Source: Falsirhodobacter deserti (GTDB lineage Bacteria; Pseudomonadota; Alphaproteobacteria; Rhodobacterales; Rhodobacteraceae). From it: a DNA stretch of 64,000 nucleotides. The stretch's first letter is position 1, and every line of letters begins with the position of its first letter. Of this stretch, positions 39,101-49,726 are shown piece after piece. The translations under genes and the position numbers were made by a program. The notes under the pieces were generated by a model, which saw only the letters and a list, made by a program, of their open reading frames with translations, made no database searches and was not told where the DNA came from. The stretch lies in the NCBI RefSeq assembly GCF_004015795.1, contig NZ_ML137219.1, forward strand, positions 131,440 through 195,439, given 5' to 3'.

Positions 39101-39487
39101 CTAGGGTATGGAGCCGACTTCGTGAAACGAGCCTTGCGCAAGCTCAGCGACGCGGGGGTGACCATCGCATTGGATGACTTCGGCACAGGTTATGCCTCCC
39201 TGTCGCACCTGAAGCAGTTCCCCGTCGACGTTCTCAAGATCGACCGGTCCTTTGTGATGGACATGGAAAGGGACGCCAGCGACGCGGCCGTTGTCAAAGC
39301 GGTTCTGAGCCTCGGACTGAACCTCGATCTCCAAGTGGTCGCCGAAGGGGTCGAGACGGTTGAACAAGTGGCCCTCCTGCGTCAACTGGGCTGCAGCACC
39401 GCCCAAGGATATCACTTCGGCCGGCCCATGGCCGTCACCGACGTGACGCGCTTCATCTCCTCGTGGGATGGCAGCAAGGTCTGGTAA
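36197..39487 (+). CDS. Five-PAS GGDEF-EAL protein (cyclic-di-GMP turnover)
   Basis: A 1096-residue protein with, in order, about five PAS/PAC repeats (roughly 45-155, 165-285, 290-410, 420-540, 545-655), a GGDEF domain (motif GGDEF at 742-746) and an EAL domain (EALLRW at 871-876). The cyclase motif is canonical, and the RxxD inhibitory site is absent. The EAL side also looks active: ALDDFGTGYASLSHLKQF, DVLKIDRSF and VAEGVET are all present. No transmembrane segment or signal peptide is visible, so it is probably a cytosolic sensor whose PAS domains bind ligands or cofactors. The ribosome site is weak. It is monocistronic and flanked by mobile DNA on both sides. Confidence 0.92.
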   Translation: MARLTTADRSDQARGPSSAPGDTTQPHSAGYETSSSDLPGEILGSLINGVPDPIAVKDRDGRFVLMNDAMCALLGRSRDEVLGRTDFNFLPEEQARGFRADDQHVLTTGEERDVEEELTSADGRVQLLRTRKRWIWLPGPTGRAPFVLATIQDITESRRAEMALRESEAHFRSMADGAPVMIWMSDPSGAGIFCNKMWLALTGQSYEEALGYGWLKAIHPDDQKRVEQIFLAASARREPYQAEYRLRTVSGSWAWVIDVGQPRFDAHGNFQGYVGSALDITERQEIQAALQESEEHYWHSVELNPQIPWIADPQGNIVEVSNRWCAMTGVSLDQALGQSWTRALYPDDIAQTVRLWSTALLSGTPVDVEYRLRSADGSYRWFRARAAPRHDDSGAILRWYGTIEDIHEHKQATLALQERERQLQTVFNQAVVGLMHRDQSNRVLMINQHYCEILGRAREELEGVSMIQFTHPEDAKWQAPLLQQHEATGEPLQLEKRYLRPDGSVVWCKVNVSYVRDDAGAVAGTITVAEDITAHKLAEERAQEAHSLLQEVIDSVDDLIFVKDRNGLFLAANLKFGGAKIIGKYDHELYEPEIAEKYRSDDLRVLASGRKLSVEEDVPGETVRHYHTVKVPWRKNGDIIGVIGIARDITERKKTEERLRWAAHHDELTGLPNRRLFQKKIKDAFEKTMAGQRRVGLLSLDVDHFKQINDKFGHDVGDIFLKGFADRLRQAVGRQGVIARLGGDEFAVLLPDIGGEDDVRRIAQAILAHMHEPLSLHGNILDCRTSIGGTVTVFKRDEDPDELRKQSDLALYASKASGRGIFTMFRPAMREDEQKVASALRVAGQAVAFDWIMPHYQPKVDLRSGRLSGFEALLRWHPPGTGIQPPHMIAPAFDNTDLGISIGMRIRSCVFQHLQKWRGSGTEVGRIAINVSAAEFRRDDYAEQVLDELDRAGLPTRCLEVEVTEGVFLGYGADFVKRALRKLSDAGVTIALDDFGTGYASLSHLKQFPVDVLKIDRSFVMDMERDASDAAVVKAVLSLGLNLDLQVVAEGVETVEQVALLRQLGCSTAQGYHFGRPMAVTDVTRFISSWDGSKVW

Positions 39488-39601
39488 ATGTCTCAGCCAT
39501 GAGACGATGACGACCGAACATTCGGAACTTGGGGGTGGCCGCCGGCCGCCTCAAGATTATGGCCTTATCAAGGCCGGTGATGAAGTAGATACTATGTCCA
39601 G

Positions 39602-39641
39602 CCATCCCTGTTCAAAACCGAACGGTTTTGAACAGGGATGG
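39602..39641. repeat. 40-bp perfect palindrome upstream of the resolvase (res-like site)
   Basis: CCATCCCTGTTCAAAACCG (39602-39620) and its exact inverse (39623-39641) are separated by AA. Related half-sites follow: TGCTCAAAACGG at 39649-39660 and TGAACAGTTTTGG at 39706-39718, the second ending at the resolvase start. A smaller palindrome ACATCT-A-AGATGT lies near 39681-39693. Arrays of 12-bp inverted half-sites next to a resolvase gene are typical of res sites. Confidence 0.65.
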
Positions 39642-39721
39642 GGAAGGGTGCTCAAAACGGGTCTTGCACGGGGGTTGTGAACATCTAAGATGTGATCGAC
39701 CCTTCTGAACAGTTTTGGCCC

Positions 39722-40288
39722 ATGTCCCGCACCTTTGCCTATGTCCGCGTCTCCACCATCCAGCAGACCATCGAGAACCAGGTGCAGGAGCTGGAGACAG
39801 CCGGCTTCACCATTCCGAAGCACCGGATCATTTCGGAAACCGTCTCGGGCAGTGTCCCTGCACAGCAGCGTCCGATGTTCGCCCGCCTGATCGACCGGCT
39901 GGAGCAGGGGGATGTGCTGGTGGTCACGAAGATGGATCGGCTCGGCCGGGACGCCATGGACGTGGCGCAGACCGTGACCCTTCTGGGCAAGATGCAGGTG
40001 CGTGTTCACTGTCTCGCCTTAGGCGGCAGTGACCTGACCAGTCCCGCGGGACAGTTCACCATGACCATCCTGAACGCCGTCGCACAGTTTGAGCGGGAGT
40101 TGCTGATCGAGCGGACCCATGCAGGCATGGCCCGCGCCCGATCTCAGGGAAAGATCATCGGCCGCCCCTCTACGCTGTCGGAGACTCAGAAGCAGAGCAT
40201 CCGTGCCGAGCTTGATGCTGGGGTGACGGTTTCGGATCTTGCCCGCCGCTATGGATGCAGCCGCATGACAATAGCCCGCTGTCGCTAA
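39722..40288 (+). CDS. Serine resolvase / DNA invertase
   Basis: A 188-residue small serine recombinase of the TnpR/Hin type. FAYVRVST holds the catalytic serine; KMDRLGRDAMD and the long E-helix region follow, with the DNA-binding helix-turn-helix at the C-terminus (VSDLARRYGCSRMTIAR). It starts just after a likely res site and probably resolves cointegrates or multimers. No Tn3-type transposase is nearby, so it is either the leftover of a transposon or plasmid, or a free-standing module. Confidence 0.9.
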   Translation: MSRTFAYVRVSTIQQTIENQVQELETAGFTIPKHRIISETVSGSVPAQQRPMFARLIDRLEQGDVLVVTKMDRLGRDAMDVAQTVTLLGKMQVRVHCLALGGSDLTSPAGQFTMTILNAVAQFERELLIERTHAGMARARSQGKIIGRPSTLSETQKQSIRAELDAGVTVSDLARRYGCSRMTIARCR

Positions 40289-40469
40289 AGCCCAATGCAG
40301 ACGTTCACCTTGCAACATGGCAGGCGATACAATGGGACTTTTTAAGCATCGCAGTGTAGCGTCGAGATCGGCTTAAACGAAGGATGGGATCATTCCTTCT
40401 GGACATGGGTTTCGTGGCGGGTGATTGAACGCGCGCAACAGCATAGCCCTGATCGTAATGGCACATGGA

Positions 40470-41612
40470 ATGATCCTGCTTGAGGATGGTCCGGATGGCG
40501 CGCCCTCAGTTTTTGCGCATCCTGCTCGGGTGATCACCGTCAAGACGGCGGCTGAGGTCGAGCCTGCCCTTCGCACTCTGGAGCAGGCACGTCGCGACGG
40601 CGCATGGATTGCTGGCTGGATGGGGTATGAAGCTGGCCTTGCGCTTGAACCCCGGCTTACCCCCTACATTCGGACGCCCCAAGCCGAACCCCTCTTGGCT
40701 TTCGGCCTTTTCGAGGGGCCGAGCGATCCCGCGCCGGTTCTGGCGCGTGCAATATCTGACGCGCCGCAGACGCGGCTTGGGCCGATAGCATCGTTGATAG
40801 AACGAGCCGATTACGACGCTGCCTTTGCGCGAGTGGCGAGTTACATTGCCCGAGGTGATTGCTATCAGGTCAATCTGACTTTTCCGTTCGCCAGCCGTCT
40901 GCAGGCTGGAACGCCGCTCGGTCTCTATGGCGCATTGCGTGGTATCCAGCCCGTCGGCCATGGAGGATTCGCTGATATGGGTGGGGGGCCGGTTCTCGTC
41001 TCCCGTTCGCCCGAACTGTTTGTGCGGTTGGAGCCCGATGGACTGATAGAGGCGCGCCCGATGAAAGGCACGGCCCCACGCCACAACGATCCTATGCAGG
41101 ATGTGGCTTTGGCGCAAAATCTTTACGGCGACGAGAAAACACGCGCCGAAAATTTGATGATCGTCGATTTGTTGCGCAACGATATCGCCCGCCTCTCCGT
41201 ACCTGGATCGGTTCGTGTGCCCAAGCTTTTTCATATCGAAACGCTGAGCACGGTCCATCAGATGGTTTCTCGGGTGACCGGACGGTTGAGTGACGTCGCC
41301 CGATTTGACCGCCTGATGACCGCGCTGTTTCCCTGCGGGTCGATCACCGGCGCGCCGAAGATACGTGCCATGGAGATTATTGCCGAACTGGAACCGCATC
41401 CGCGTGGAGCCTATTGCGGAACGATGGGTTGGATGGCTCCCGATGGCCGTGCCAGTTTCAACGTCATGATCCGCACAATGCGCGTGTTCCCCAACGGGCA
41501 TGTGCTGTTGAATGCGGGTGGTGGTGTGGTGCATGACTCGACGGCCGATGGCGAATGGGAGGAGGCGATGTGGAAGACACGCTTTGCGGATCTGACACGC
41601 AGCTCAAGCTGA
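40470..41612 (+). CDS. pabB: Aminodeoxychorismate synthase component I
   Basis: A 380-residue chorismate-binding enzyme. Together with a PabA-type amidotransferase it makes 4-amino-4-deoxychorismate for folate synthesis. Conserved segments are YIARGDCYQVNLTFPF, EARPMKGTAPR, LMIVDLLRNDIARL and CGSITGAPKIRAMEIIAELE, with the anthranilate-synthase-like fold throughout. The start at 40470 (MILLEDGPDG) fits the family; in-frame ATG at 40458 and TTG at 40425 are alternatives and none has a strong ribosome site. It overlaps pabC by 43 bp, so the two are translationally linked. Confidence 0.9.
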   Translation: MILLEDGPDGAPSVFAHPARVITVKTAAEVEPALRTLEQARRDGAWIAGWMGYEAGLALEPRLTPYIRTPQAEPLLAFGLFEGPSDPAPVLARAISDAPQTRLGPIASLIERADYDAAFARVASYIARGDCYQVNLTFPFASRLQAGTPLGLYGALRGIQPVGHGGFADMGGGPVLVSRSPELFVRLEPDGLIEARPMKGTAPRHNDPMQDVALAQNLYGDEKTRAENLMIVDLLRNDIARLSVPGSVRVPKLFHIETLSTVHQMVSRVTGRLSDVARFDRLMTALFPCGSITGAPKIRAMEIIAELEPHPRGAYCGTMGWMAPDGRASFNVMIRTMRVFPNGHVLLNAGGGVVHDSTADGEWEEAMWKTRFADLTRSSS

Positions 41613-42199
41613 TCGAGACGCTTTTCTGGGATGGGCACATCCTGCGAAACTTGCCCTTGCACATGGAGCGGATGACCAAGTCGGCCTGTCGTCTGGGATG
41701 GAACAGTGATGCCGCACAGATAGCCTTGGCAGTGACCAGTGCTACCCCCGCATACCCCGCGCGGATGCGTGTGACGCTTGACCGTGCGGGGTATGTCGAG
41801 ATCACCCATGCCACAATAACGCCTACGAAACCCGTCTGGCGCGTCGGGATGTCGCCGCACCGACTGCGATCCAGCGATCCGTGGCTTCGTGTCAAATCCA
41901 CACGCCGCGCGCTATATGACAGTCAGCGCGCTGCCCTCTCGTCGGCGTTGGAGGAAGTCATTTTCGCCAACGAACGCGATGAAATCTGTGAGGGCACGAT
42001 CACCAATCTGTTCTTCGATAAAGGTCAGGGATTGCGCACGCCTCCGTTATCATGCGGCCTGCTGCCCGGGATTTTGAGATCGACACTTCTTGCCTCGGGA
42101 GTCTGTCAAGAGGAGGTATTGCTTCGCGCTGATCTGCACCGCTGCCAACTTTGGGTTGGCAATTCGCTGCGGGGTATGATCCGTGCAAGGTTAGAGTAG
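41570..42199 (+). CDS. pabC: Aminodeoxychorismate lyase / class IV aminotransferase-like protein
   Basis: About 209 residues of the PLP fold-type IV family. ETLFWDGHILRNLPLHMERM matches the N-terminus. KSTRRALYDSQRAAL contains the PLP-lysine region, and DEICEGTITNLFF and GLLPGILR are the typical cofactor-binding blocks. It probably converts aminodeoxychorismate to 4-aminobenzoate and pyruvate. The GTG at 41570, after GGAGGAGG, is preferred over the ATG at 41555. Overlap with pabB supports the folate role over branched-chain transamination. Confidence 0.85.
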   Translation: MEDTLCGSDTQLKLIETLFWDGHILRNLPLHMERMTKSACRLGWNSDAAQIALAVTSATPAYPARMRVTLDRAGYVEITHATITPTKPVWRVGMSPHRLRSSDPWLRVKSTRRALYDSQRAALSSALEEVIFANERDEICEGTITNLFFDKGQGLRTPPLSCGLLPGILRSTLLASGVCQEEVLLRADLHRCQLWVGNSLRGMIRARLE

Positions 42200-42503
42200 A
42201 CGTGTTTCGGCTGCTGCGGCCGCTTCTGGCCGACAATACATACCCTTGTTCCAAGCGCCCCGCGGCGGCGGCGGGATATGGTGACGAGTTCGGGGGACAT
42301 GGCATTGCCTTCCGATCCTCCGCTCCCGCCCGCATTTCGGAATGATGCAAACGAAGGATAGCACGAAAGGGCGGTTGTCGTCGCATCGAGCCCTATAGCC
42401 GACATTGATCGACCGATCATGTTGGCCCATATCTCGACCGTTCGAGTGATGCGGCCCATTGGCGAGGCGCCGCCTTGAAAGCCAGCGCCTCACCTGTTCG
42501 CGG
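42200..42503. other. Convergent gap between pabC and thiC
   Basis: No gene was seen in 304 bp. GAGGCGC (42464-42470) and GCGCCTC (42485-42491) form a hairpin just downstream of the thiC stop and could terminate it. A CTCGA-CCGT-TCGAG repeat lies near 42433-42446. Confidence 0.4.
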
Positions 42504-44864
<2,361 letters not shown>

Positions 44865-45947
44865 ATGCTCGGCAATCTAGCATCTGCGCTTGAGCTTGAA
44901 CAAGTGTCGCGCCATTTTGATGGCCGGTCCGTTTTATCGGACATCTCGCTTGCGATTCCCTCAGGACGGATCACGTGCCTCCTTGGGCAATCGGGCTGCG
45001 GCAAATCGACGTTGCTGAGGATAATCTCCGGCGTGGATCGTCCCGACCCCGGCGGCCGCATCGTTCTGAATGGAGCAGAGGTTGCTGGCCCTACCTGCTT
45101 CGTGGAACCCGAAGACCGCCGGATCGGGTTTATGTTTCAAGATTATGCCCTGTTTCCCCACCTGACCGTTGCCGACAACTTGGCCTTTGGTCTGCGCCAT
45201 CTCTCCGGACCTGAGCGTCGTGGACGCGTGACCGAGGTGGTGGAACGGATCGGCCTGGCTCATCTGCTGGACCGCCATCCCCATTCCCTGTCAGGCGGCG
45301 AACAGCAACGGGTAGCTTTGGCCCGGGCGCTCGCCCCTCAACCGGATATTTTGCTGATGGACGAGCCGTTCTCGAACCTTGATCAAGGCCTGCGAGAACG
45401 CGTGCGTCGAGAGACTGTCGATATCTTGCGCAAGACTGGCACCACCGCGATCATAGTGACCCATGATCCACAAGAAGCGCTTGCCGTGGGTGATTTGATT
45501 GTGCTGATGCGGGCAGGACGCATTGAACAGGTCGGCACTCCGTTCGAGATCTATGACCAGCCCTGCTCGGCCTATGCGGCGGAGTTCATGGGCCCGTGCA
45601 ATCGTCTGACGGGCCTCTGGTCTGGGGGGCGGATCGAGACGCCCATAGGCACCTTCCCAGCTGATCTGGATTTGCCCGACGGAACGCTGGCCCTTGCCTG
45701 CATCCGCCCCCAAGCCTTGTCGATCAGACCTGACGGGCAAGGGATCTCCGCCCGCATCCTGGGCAAGACCTTTACCGGAGAAAGCGAGCAGATCGACATC
45801 ATGGTGCATCCATTGGCCCAGACGTTGCGGATGCATTCGCATGTGCGCATCCCCATGGGCATTGGCGACAGGGTCAGCCTGCAACTGAACGGGGCCCAGA
45901 TCCATGTCTTTCCCCAGGATGGGTATGATCCAACGAACCAAACCTGA
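44865..45947 (+). CDS. fbpC: Ferric iron ABC transporter, ATP-binding protein
   Basis: A 360-residue ABC ATPase with Walker A GQSGCGKST, Q-loop FMFQDYALFPHLTV, signature LSGGEQQRVALARALAP, Walker B ILLMDEPFSNLD and the H-loop THD. After about residue 240 comes a TOBE-type regulatory domain, as in FbpC/PotA-like proteins. GGAGG lies upstream of the ATG. It is the first gene of fbpC-fbpA-fbpB and drives import by the FbpB permease. Specificity for iron is inferred from the binding protein. Confidence 0.9.
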   Translation: MLGNLASALELEQVSRHFDGRSVLSDISLAIPSGRITCLLGQSGCGKSTLLRIISGVDRPDPGGRIVLNGAEVAGPTCFVEPEDRRIGFMFQDYALFPHLTVADNLAFGLRHLSGPERRGRVTEVVERIGLAHLLDRHPHSLSGGEQQRVALARALAPQPDILLMDEPFSNLDQGLRERVRRETVDILRKTGTTAIIVTHDPQEALAVGDLIVLMRAGRIEQVGTPFEIYDQPCSAYAAEFMGPCNRLTGLWSGGRIETPIGTFPADLDLPDGTLALACIRPQALSIRPDGQGISARILGKTFTGESEQIDIMVHPLAQTLRMHSHVRIPMGIGDRVSLQLNGAQIHVFPQDGYDPTNQT

Positions 45948-45984
45948 CAAAATTAGTAGACTACCGCCGCAACCTTGGTTATGA

Positions 45985-46004
45985 CCCGTGGGAACGTCCA
46001 CGGG
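45985..46004 (+). promoter_or_regulatory. Hairpin overlapping the fbpA ribosome-binding site
   Basis: CCCGTGG (45985-45991) and CCACGGG (45998-46004) form a perfect 7-bp stem with a 6-base loop. The GGG at its 3' edge is part of the Shine-Dalgarno GGGAGG (46002-46007) of fbpA. It could protect the downstream mRNA end or limit ribosome access, tuning fbpA relative to fbpC. Confidence 0.5.
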
Positions 46005-46011
46005 AGGTCAT

Positions 46012-47037
46012 ATGAAAGCTGCATCGATCATTTTAAACGCCACCTTGGCCTCAACAGTCATTCTTGCCGCAGTGGGCGGAGCTCATGGTCAGGAGCTGAA
46101 CCTCTATACCTCGCGGGAGCCGGGCCTTGTAGAGCCCCTGCTGGCCGACTTTACCGAGTCCACGGGCATCACGGTGAACACCGTCTTTCTCAAGGACGGG
46201 CTGGCCGAACGCGTGGCGTCCGAAGGTGAAAGCTCGCCGGCTGATCTGCTGATGGCCGTTGACGTGGGCAACCTGACCGATCTGGTGGAGAAGGGGCTGA
46301 CCCAGCCGGTGGAGTCCGAGGTCCTGACCTCTGCCATCCCGGACAACCTGCGCGACCCCGGCAACCAGTGGTTCGGCCTGTCGATGCGCGCCCGCGTGGT
46401 CTATGCCGTAAAAGATCTCGAGATCGATCACATCACCTATGAAAGCCTGGCCGATCCGGAATGGAAGGGCCGCATCTGCATCCGGTCGGGGCAGCATCCC
46501 TACAACACCGCGCTCTTCTCGGCCTTCATGTCGCATCATGACGCGGCCCAGACCGAGGAATGGCTGACGGGCCTCAAGGCCAATCTGGCACGGCAGGCCG
46601 GTGGCGGCGACCGCGATGGGGCCAAGGACATCCTTGGCGGCATCTGCGACATCGCGGTCGCGAACTCCTACTATGTCGGCCTGATGCAGTCGGGCAAGGG
46701 CGGCGACGAGCAGCGCGCGTGGGGTGATGCGATCAAGGTGATCCTGCCCACCTTCGAGGACGGCGGCACCCATGTGAACATCAGCGGCGCGGCCGTGGCC
46801 AAGCATGCCCCCAATCCTGAGCAGGCGGTGCAATTGCTGGAATATCTGGTCTCGGATGAGGCGCAGAAGATCTATGCCGAGGCGAATTATGAATATCCAG
46901 TCAAGCCCGGCGCCGCTGTCGACCCGATCATTGCCTCCTTCGGCGAACTGCAGGTTGATCCGACACCGCTGACCGCCATCGTGACAAACCGGAAGGAGGC
47001 CAGCGAGCTGGTCGATCGTGTCGGCTTCGACAACTGA
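46012..47037 (+). CDS. fbpA: Ferric iron ABC transporter, periplasmic binding protein
   Basis: A 341-residue protein with a signal peptide (MKAASIILNATLASTVILAA, cleavage probably after AHG or AHGQ). The mature start ELNLYTSREPGLVEPLLADF is typical of FbpA/AfuA. The central blocks IRSGQHPYNTALFSAFM, CDIAVANSYYVGLM (the Tyr pair that binds ferric iron) and NISGAAVAKHAPNPEQAV are conserved. GGGAGG precedes the ATG. It captures ferric iron in the periplasm for FbpB-FbpC. The last 20 bases overlap the start of fbpB. Confidence 0.93.
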   Translation: MKAASIILNATLASTVILAAVGGAHGQELNLYTSREPGLVEPLLADFTESTGITVNTVFLKDGLAERVASEGESSPADLLMAVDVGNLTDLVEKGLTQPVESEVLTSAIPDNLRDPGNQWFGLSMRARVVYAVKDLEIDHITYESLADPEWKGRICIRSGQHPYNTALFSAFMSHHDAAQTEEWLTGLKANLARQAGGGDRDGAKDILGGICDIAVANSYYVGLMQSGKGGDEQRAWGDAIKVILPTFEDGGTHVNISGAAVAKHAPNPEQAVQLLEYLVSDEAQKIYAEANYEYPVKPGAAVDPIIASFGELQVDPTPLTAIVTNRKEASELVDRVGFDN

Positions 47038-48736
47038 TACAAGCGGCGGGGCGAAGACTCGTCGCGCCGTGCCAGCGGTTGCACTCGTCTCGGCTGCACT
47101 GGCCCTCCGCCTCCGCGGAGGGTCTTGGGCTCTGGCAAGCCTGCTGATCGCGGCGCTGGTCCTTGTGCCTGTGTTGGTTTTGGGCTGGCAGGCGGTCCAA
47201 GGCTCCGAGGGCTTGTGGTCTCATCTGGCACACCATGTCCTTCCGCACGCGCTGAGCCAGACGGTGATCCTGATGGCTGGTGTCGGCTGCCTGACGGCAG
47301 CGATCGGCACCGGGGTCGCATGGCTGGTTGCGGCCTATGATTTTCCCGGGCGCCGTGCGCTGGAATGGGCGCTGCTGCTGCCTTTAGCAGTGCCGACCTA
47401 TATCATCGCCTATGCCTATTTGGACATGCTGCATCCCCTCGGCCCATTCCAGTCGGTGATAAGGGCAGTGCTTGGCTTTGACAGCCCCCGCGACTTTCGC
47501 CTGCCCGATATCCGCTCGATGACCGGGGCAATCCTGCTTCTGGGCCTTGTGCTCTATCCATATGTCTATCTGCCGGTGCGGGCGATGTTCATGACCCAGG
47601 CCGCAAACTTGGTCGAGGTCGCCCATACGCTTGGCACCGCGCGGCGCCAAATCCTATGGCGCGTCGCGCTGCCCCTGGCGCGACCGGCTATTGCGGTCGG
47701 CGTCAGTCTGGCCCTGATGGAGACGCTGAACGACATCGGCGCATCCGAGTTCTTGGGCGTCCGCTCGCTGACGATCTCGGTCTATACGACTTGGGTAACG
47801 CGGTCCGATCTGGCGGGTGCCGCGCAGATCGCCTTGGCGATGCTGGTGCTTGTCGTCGCGCTGGTTTCTCTGGAACGATGGGCACGCCGGAAACAGCGTT
47901 ATTCGGTCAGCGCGCAGCGTCCCCGCAGCATGGCACGCCAGCCCCTGAAGGGCGCGGCCCGCTGGATGGCGCTGTGGTTCTGCCTGCTCCCCGTGCTGCT
48001 GGGCTTCATCTTGCCCGCTACCTATCTTGCGGCAGAGGCATGGAAGCGGTTTCAGTTTGCAGGTCTGTCCGCCCGCCTCCTGGCCGAGGCGTGGAACACC
48101 TTCATCCTGTCGGCCTTGGCAACCGCCGCCGTGCTGGCCTGCGGCCTCATCGTTGCCTATGCTGCGCGCATTTTTCCGCACCGCGAAATGCAGCTCGTTC
48201 ACCGGGTGGCATCGCTGGGCTACGCCATGCCAGGGACAATCTTGGCGCTTGGCATTCTAATTGCGGCAGGCGGGTTGGACCGCTGGATCGGCAGGATGAC
48301 CAAAGAACTGCTGGGCATCGATCCGGGCCTGGTGCTGATCGGGTCGGGACTGGCTCTTGGCTACGCCTACCTCGCGCGGTTCCTGGCCATCTCGATCGGG
48401 TCGGTCGAGGCGGGACTGACCCGCATCCCGCGCAGCTATGACCAGTCCGCGCGCACCTTGGGTCATGGGATCGGTAGCACGCTGCGCCACATACATCTGC
48501 CGCTGTCCAAGGCGGCCTTGTCCGCTGCCGGGCTGCTGGTCTTTGTCGATTGCATGAAGGAACTGTCCGCGACCCTGCTGCTGCGACCGTTGAATTTCGA
48601 AACTCTGGCGACGCATCTTTACGGCGAAGCGGCTCGTGGAACCTATGAAGAAGCCGCTATCGCAGCCTTGGCCATCGTCGTGGTAGGTATCCTGCCCGTG
48701 ATCCTGTTGGCGCGTCTCGGGCGCGGCAGCGCGTAG
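47018..48736 (+). CDS. fbpB: Ferric iron ABC transporter, fused permease
   Basis: A 572-residue inner-membrane protein that is an internal duplication of two permease domains with about 12 transmembrane helices in total. Each half has a permease EAA-type loop: VEVAHTLGTARRQILWRVAL in the first and YDQSARTLGHGIGSTLRHIH in the second. This FbpB layout belongs to ferric iron and related importers. It starts at a GTG overlapping fbpA by 20 bp, so translation is coupled. IS110 debris begins immediately after its stop. Confidence 0.92.
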   Translation: MSASTTDTSGGAKTRRAVPAVALVSAALALRLRGGSWALASLLIAALVLVPVLVLGWQAVQGSEGLWSHLAHHVLPHALSQTVILMAGVGCLTAAIGTGVAWLVAAYDFPGRRALEWALLLPLAVPTYIIAYAYLDMLHPLGPFQSVIRAVLGFDSPRDFRLPDIRSMTGAILLLGLVLYPYVYLPVRAMFMTQAANLVEVAHTLGTARRQILWRVALPLARPAIAVGVSLALMETLNDIGASEFLGVRSLTISVYTTWVTRSDLAGAAQIALAMLVLVVALVSLERWARRKQRYSVSAQRPRSMARQPLKGAARWMALWFCLLPVLLGFILPATYLAAEAWKRFQFAGLSARLLAEAWNTFILSALATAAVLACGLIVAYAARIFPHREMQLVHRVASLGYAMPGTILALGILIAAGGLDRWIGRMTKELLGIDPGLVLIGSGLALGYAYLARFLAISIGSVEAGLTRIPRSYDQSARTLGHGIGSTLRHIHLPLSKAALSAAGLLVFVDCMKELSATLLLRPLNFETLATHLYGEAARGTYEEAAIAALAIVVVGILPVILLARLGRGSA

Positions 48737-48739
48737 GAG

Positions 48740-49159
48740 CAACATGCAACGCGGGTCATCTTGTTCGCCAAGCCTGACAAGCAAGCGAGACTGGCGAGCC
48801 AGCATCTGGCCCAGCCAGCCACTGAAGCCGCTCCGATGATGAGCAGGCGGCGCAAAGCACGATGCCCATGTTCGGTGTCCGGCCTATCCGCTCTTTCCCT
48901 CCGTACAAATGTTGTCTCGAGGTCAGGCCTGTCCAGGCAGAAAATCGCAGCCTCCGTCAAAGCTGCTTGAGTCGGGTGACAGAGCCGCACGCGCCGCTGC
49001 GGTGATGGGTCCGACACCAGAAGCGGTCACAAGCCGCCTACTTACCACTTTGTTGTTTTCGGCTTCGAGGCGTATGCCGTCCTCGAGCTTGATGATCTCG
49101 GCCTCCAGCATCTCGACGCTCGTGACGGTCGAGACCGTCGCGGCAATCCACTCACGCAA
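48740..49159 (-). pseudogene. IS110-family transposase, C-terminal half, frameshifted
   Basis: The first part reads RRLVTASGVGPITAAARAAL, the helix-hairpin-helix of the transposase_20 domain of IS110 transposases. After a frameshift near 48955 another frame gives HRALRRLLIIGAASVAGWAR and SGLANKMTR, the known C-terminal blocks. The catalytic DEDD domain is missing. It abuts fbpB and probably broke whatever gene preceded the YqaA-like protein. Confidence 0.75.
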
Positions 49160-49300
49160 GGTCAGAGGTCGGTCTCTGTGGCTGGCAAAGCTTGCCGACT
49201 GCGCGCCTCACCTCTCAGGTGCGCTTGTCACTCTTGTCGGTCTCTATTTGGGGTGGCATGGAGCGATAACCCTTCTTGCCTGAAAAGGTGGCTGCGCCGG

Positions 49301-49726
49301 ATGATCTGGGAAATGCTTGGACTTTTCGGTGCGGCTTTTCTGGCGGCAACGCTGCTGCCGGCACAGTCGGAGGCGCTGTTGTTCGCCTTGCTGCGCACAG
49401 GCGAGACACCAGTTTGGGCGCTTGTCTCGATTGCAACCTTGGGTAACGTGCTCGGCTCATTGGCAAACTGGCTGATCGGGCGGGAGGTCAACCGCTGGAA
49501 GCATCGGCATTGGTTCCCTGTGACAGACCGTCAGATGCGTAGGGCAGAAGCCTTCTATGGGCGATGGGGCCGCTGGAGCTTGCTTGGAAGCTGGCTTCCC
49601 ATCATTGGCGATCCGCTCACGTTGATCGCCGGTGTTTTACGTGAACCCCTTTGGTCCTTCCTTCTTCTGGTTACGCTGGCCAAAGGTGGGCGCTACGTTA
49701 TTGTGGCAGTTCTGGCGACGTTCTGA
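49301..49726 (+). CDS. YqaA-family (DedA-like) membrane protein
   Basis: A 141-residue protein predicted from the ATG at 49301. It has hydrophobic segments at about 4-24, 38-58 and 110-138, with the conserved middle ATLGNVLGSLANWLIGREVN and WGRWSLLGSWLPIIGDPLTL, typical of YqaA/DedA-like proteins. Related proteins act in lipid flipping or membrane homeostasis. There is no strong ribosome site. A short plus-strand tail ending at 49283 (HLSGALVTLVGLYLGWHGAI) looks like the C-terminus of another membrane protein cut by IS110. Confidence 0.8.
   Translation: MIWEMLGLFGAAFLAATLLPAQSEALLFALLRTGETPVWALVSIATLGNVLGSLANWLIGREVNRWKHRHWFPVTDRQMRRAEAFYGRWGRWSLLGSWLPIIGDPLTLIAGVLREPLWSFLLLVTLAKGGRYVIVAVLATF

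Noticed and set aside
39602-39641. The 40-bp palindrome as a terminator of the GGDEF-EAL gene
   Set aside because: It lacks a following T-run, is 115 bp from the stop, and repeats of its half-site continue up to the resolvase gene.
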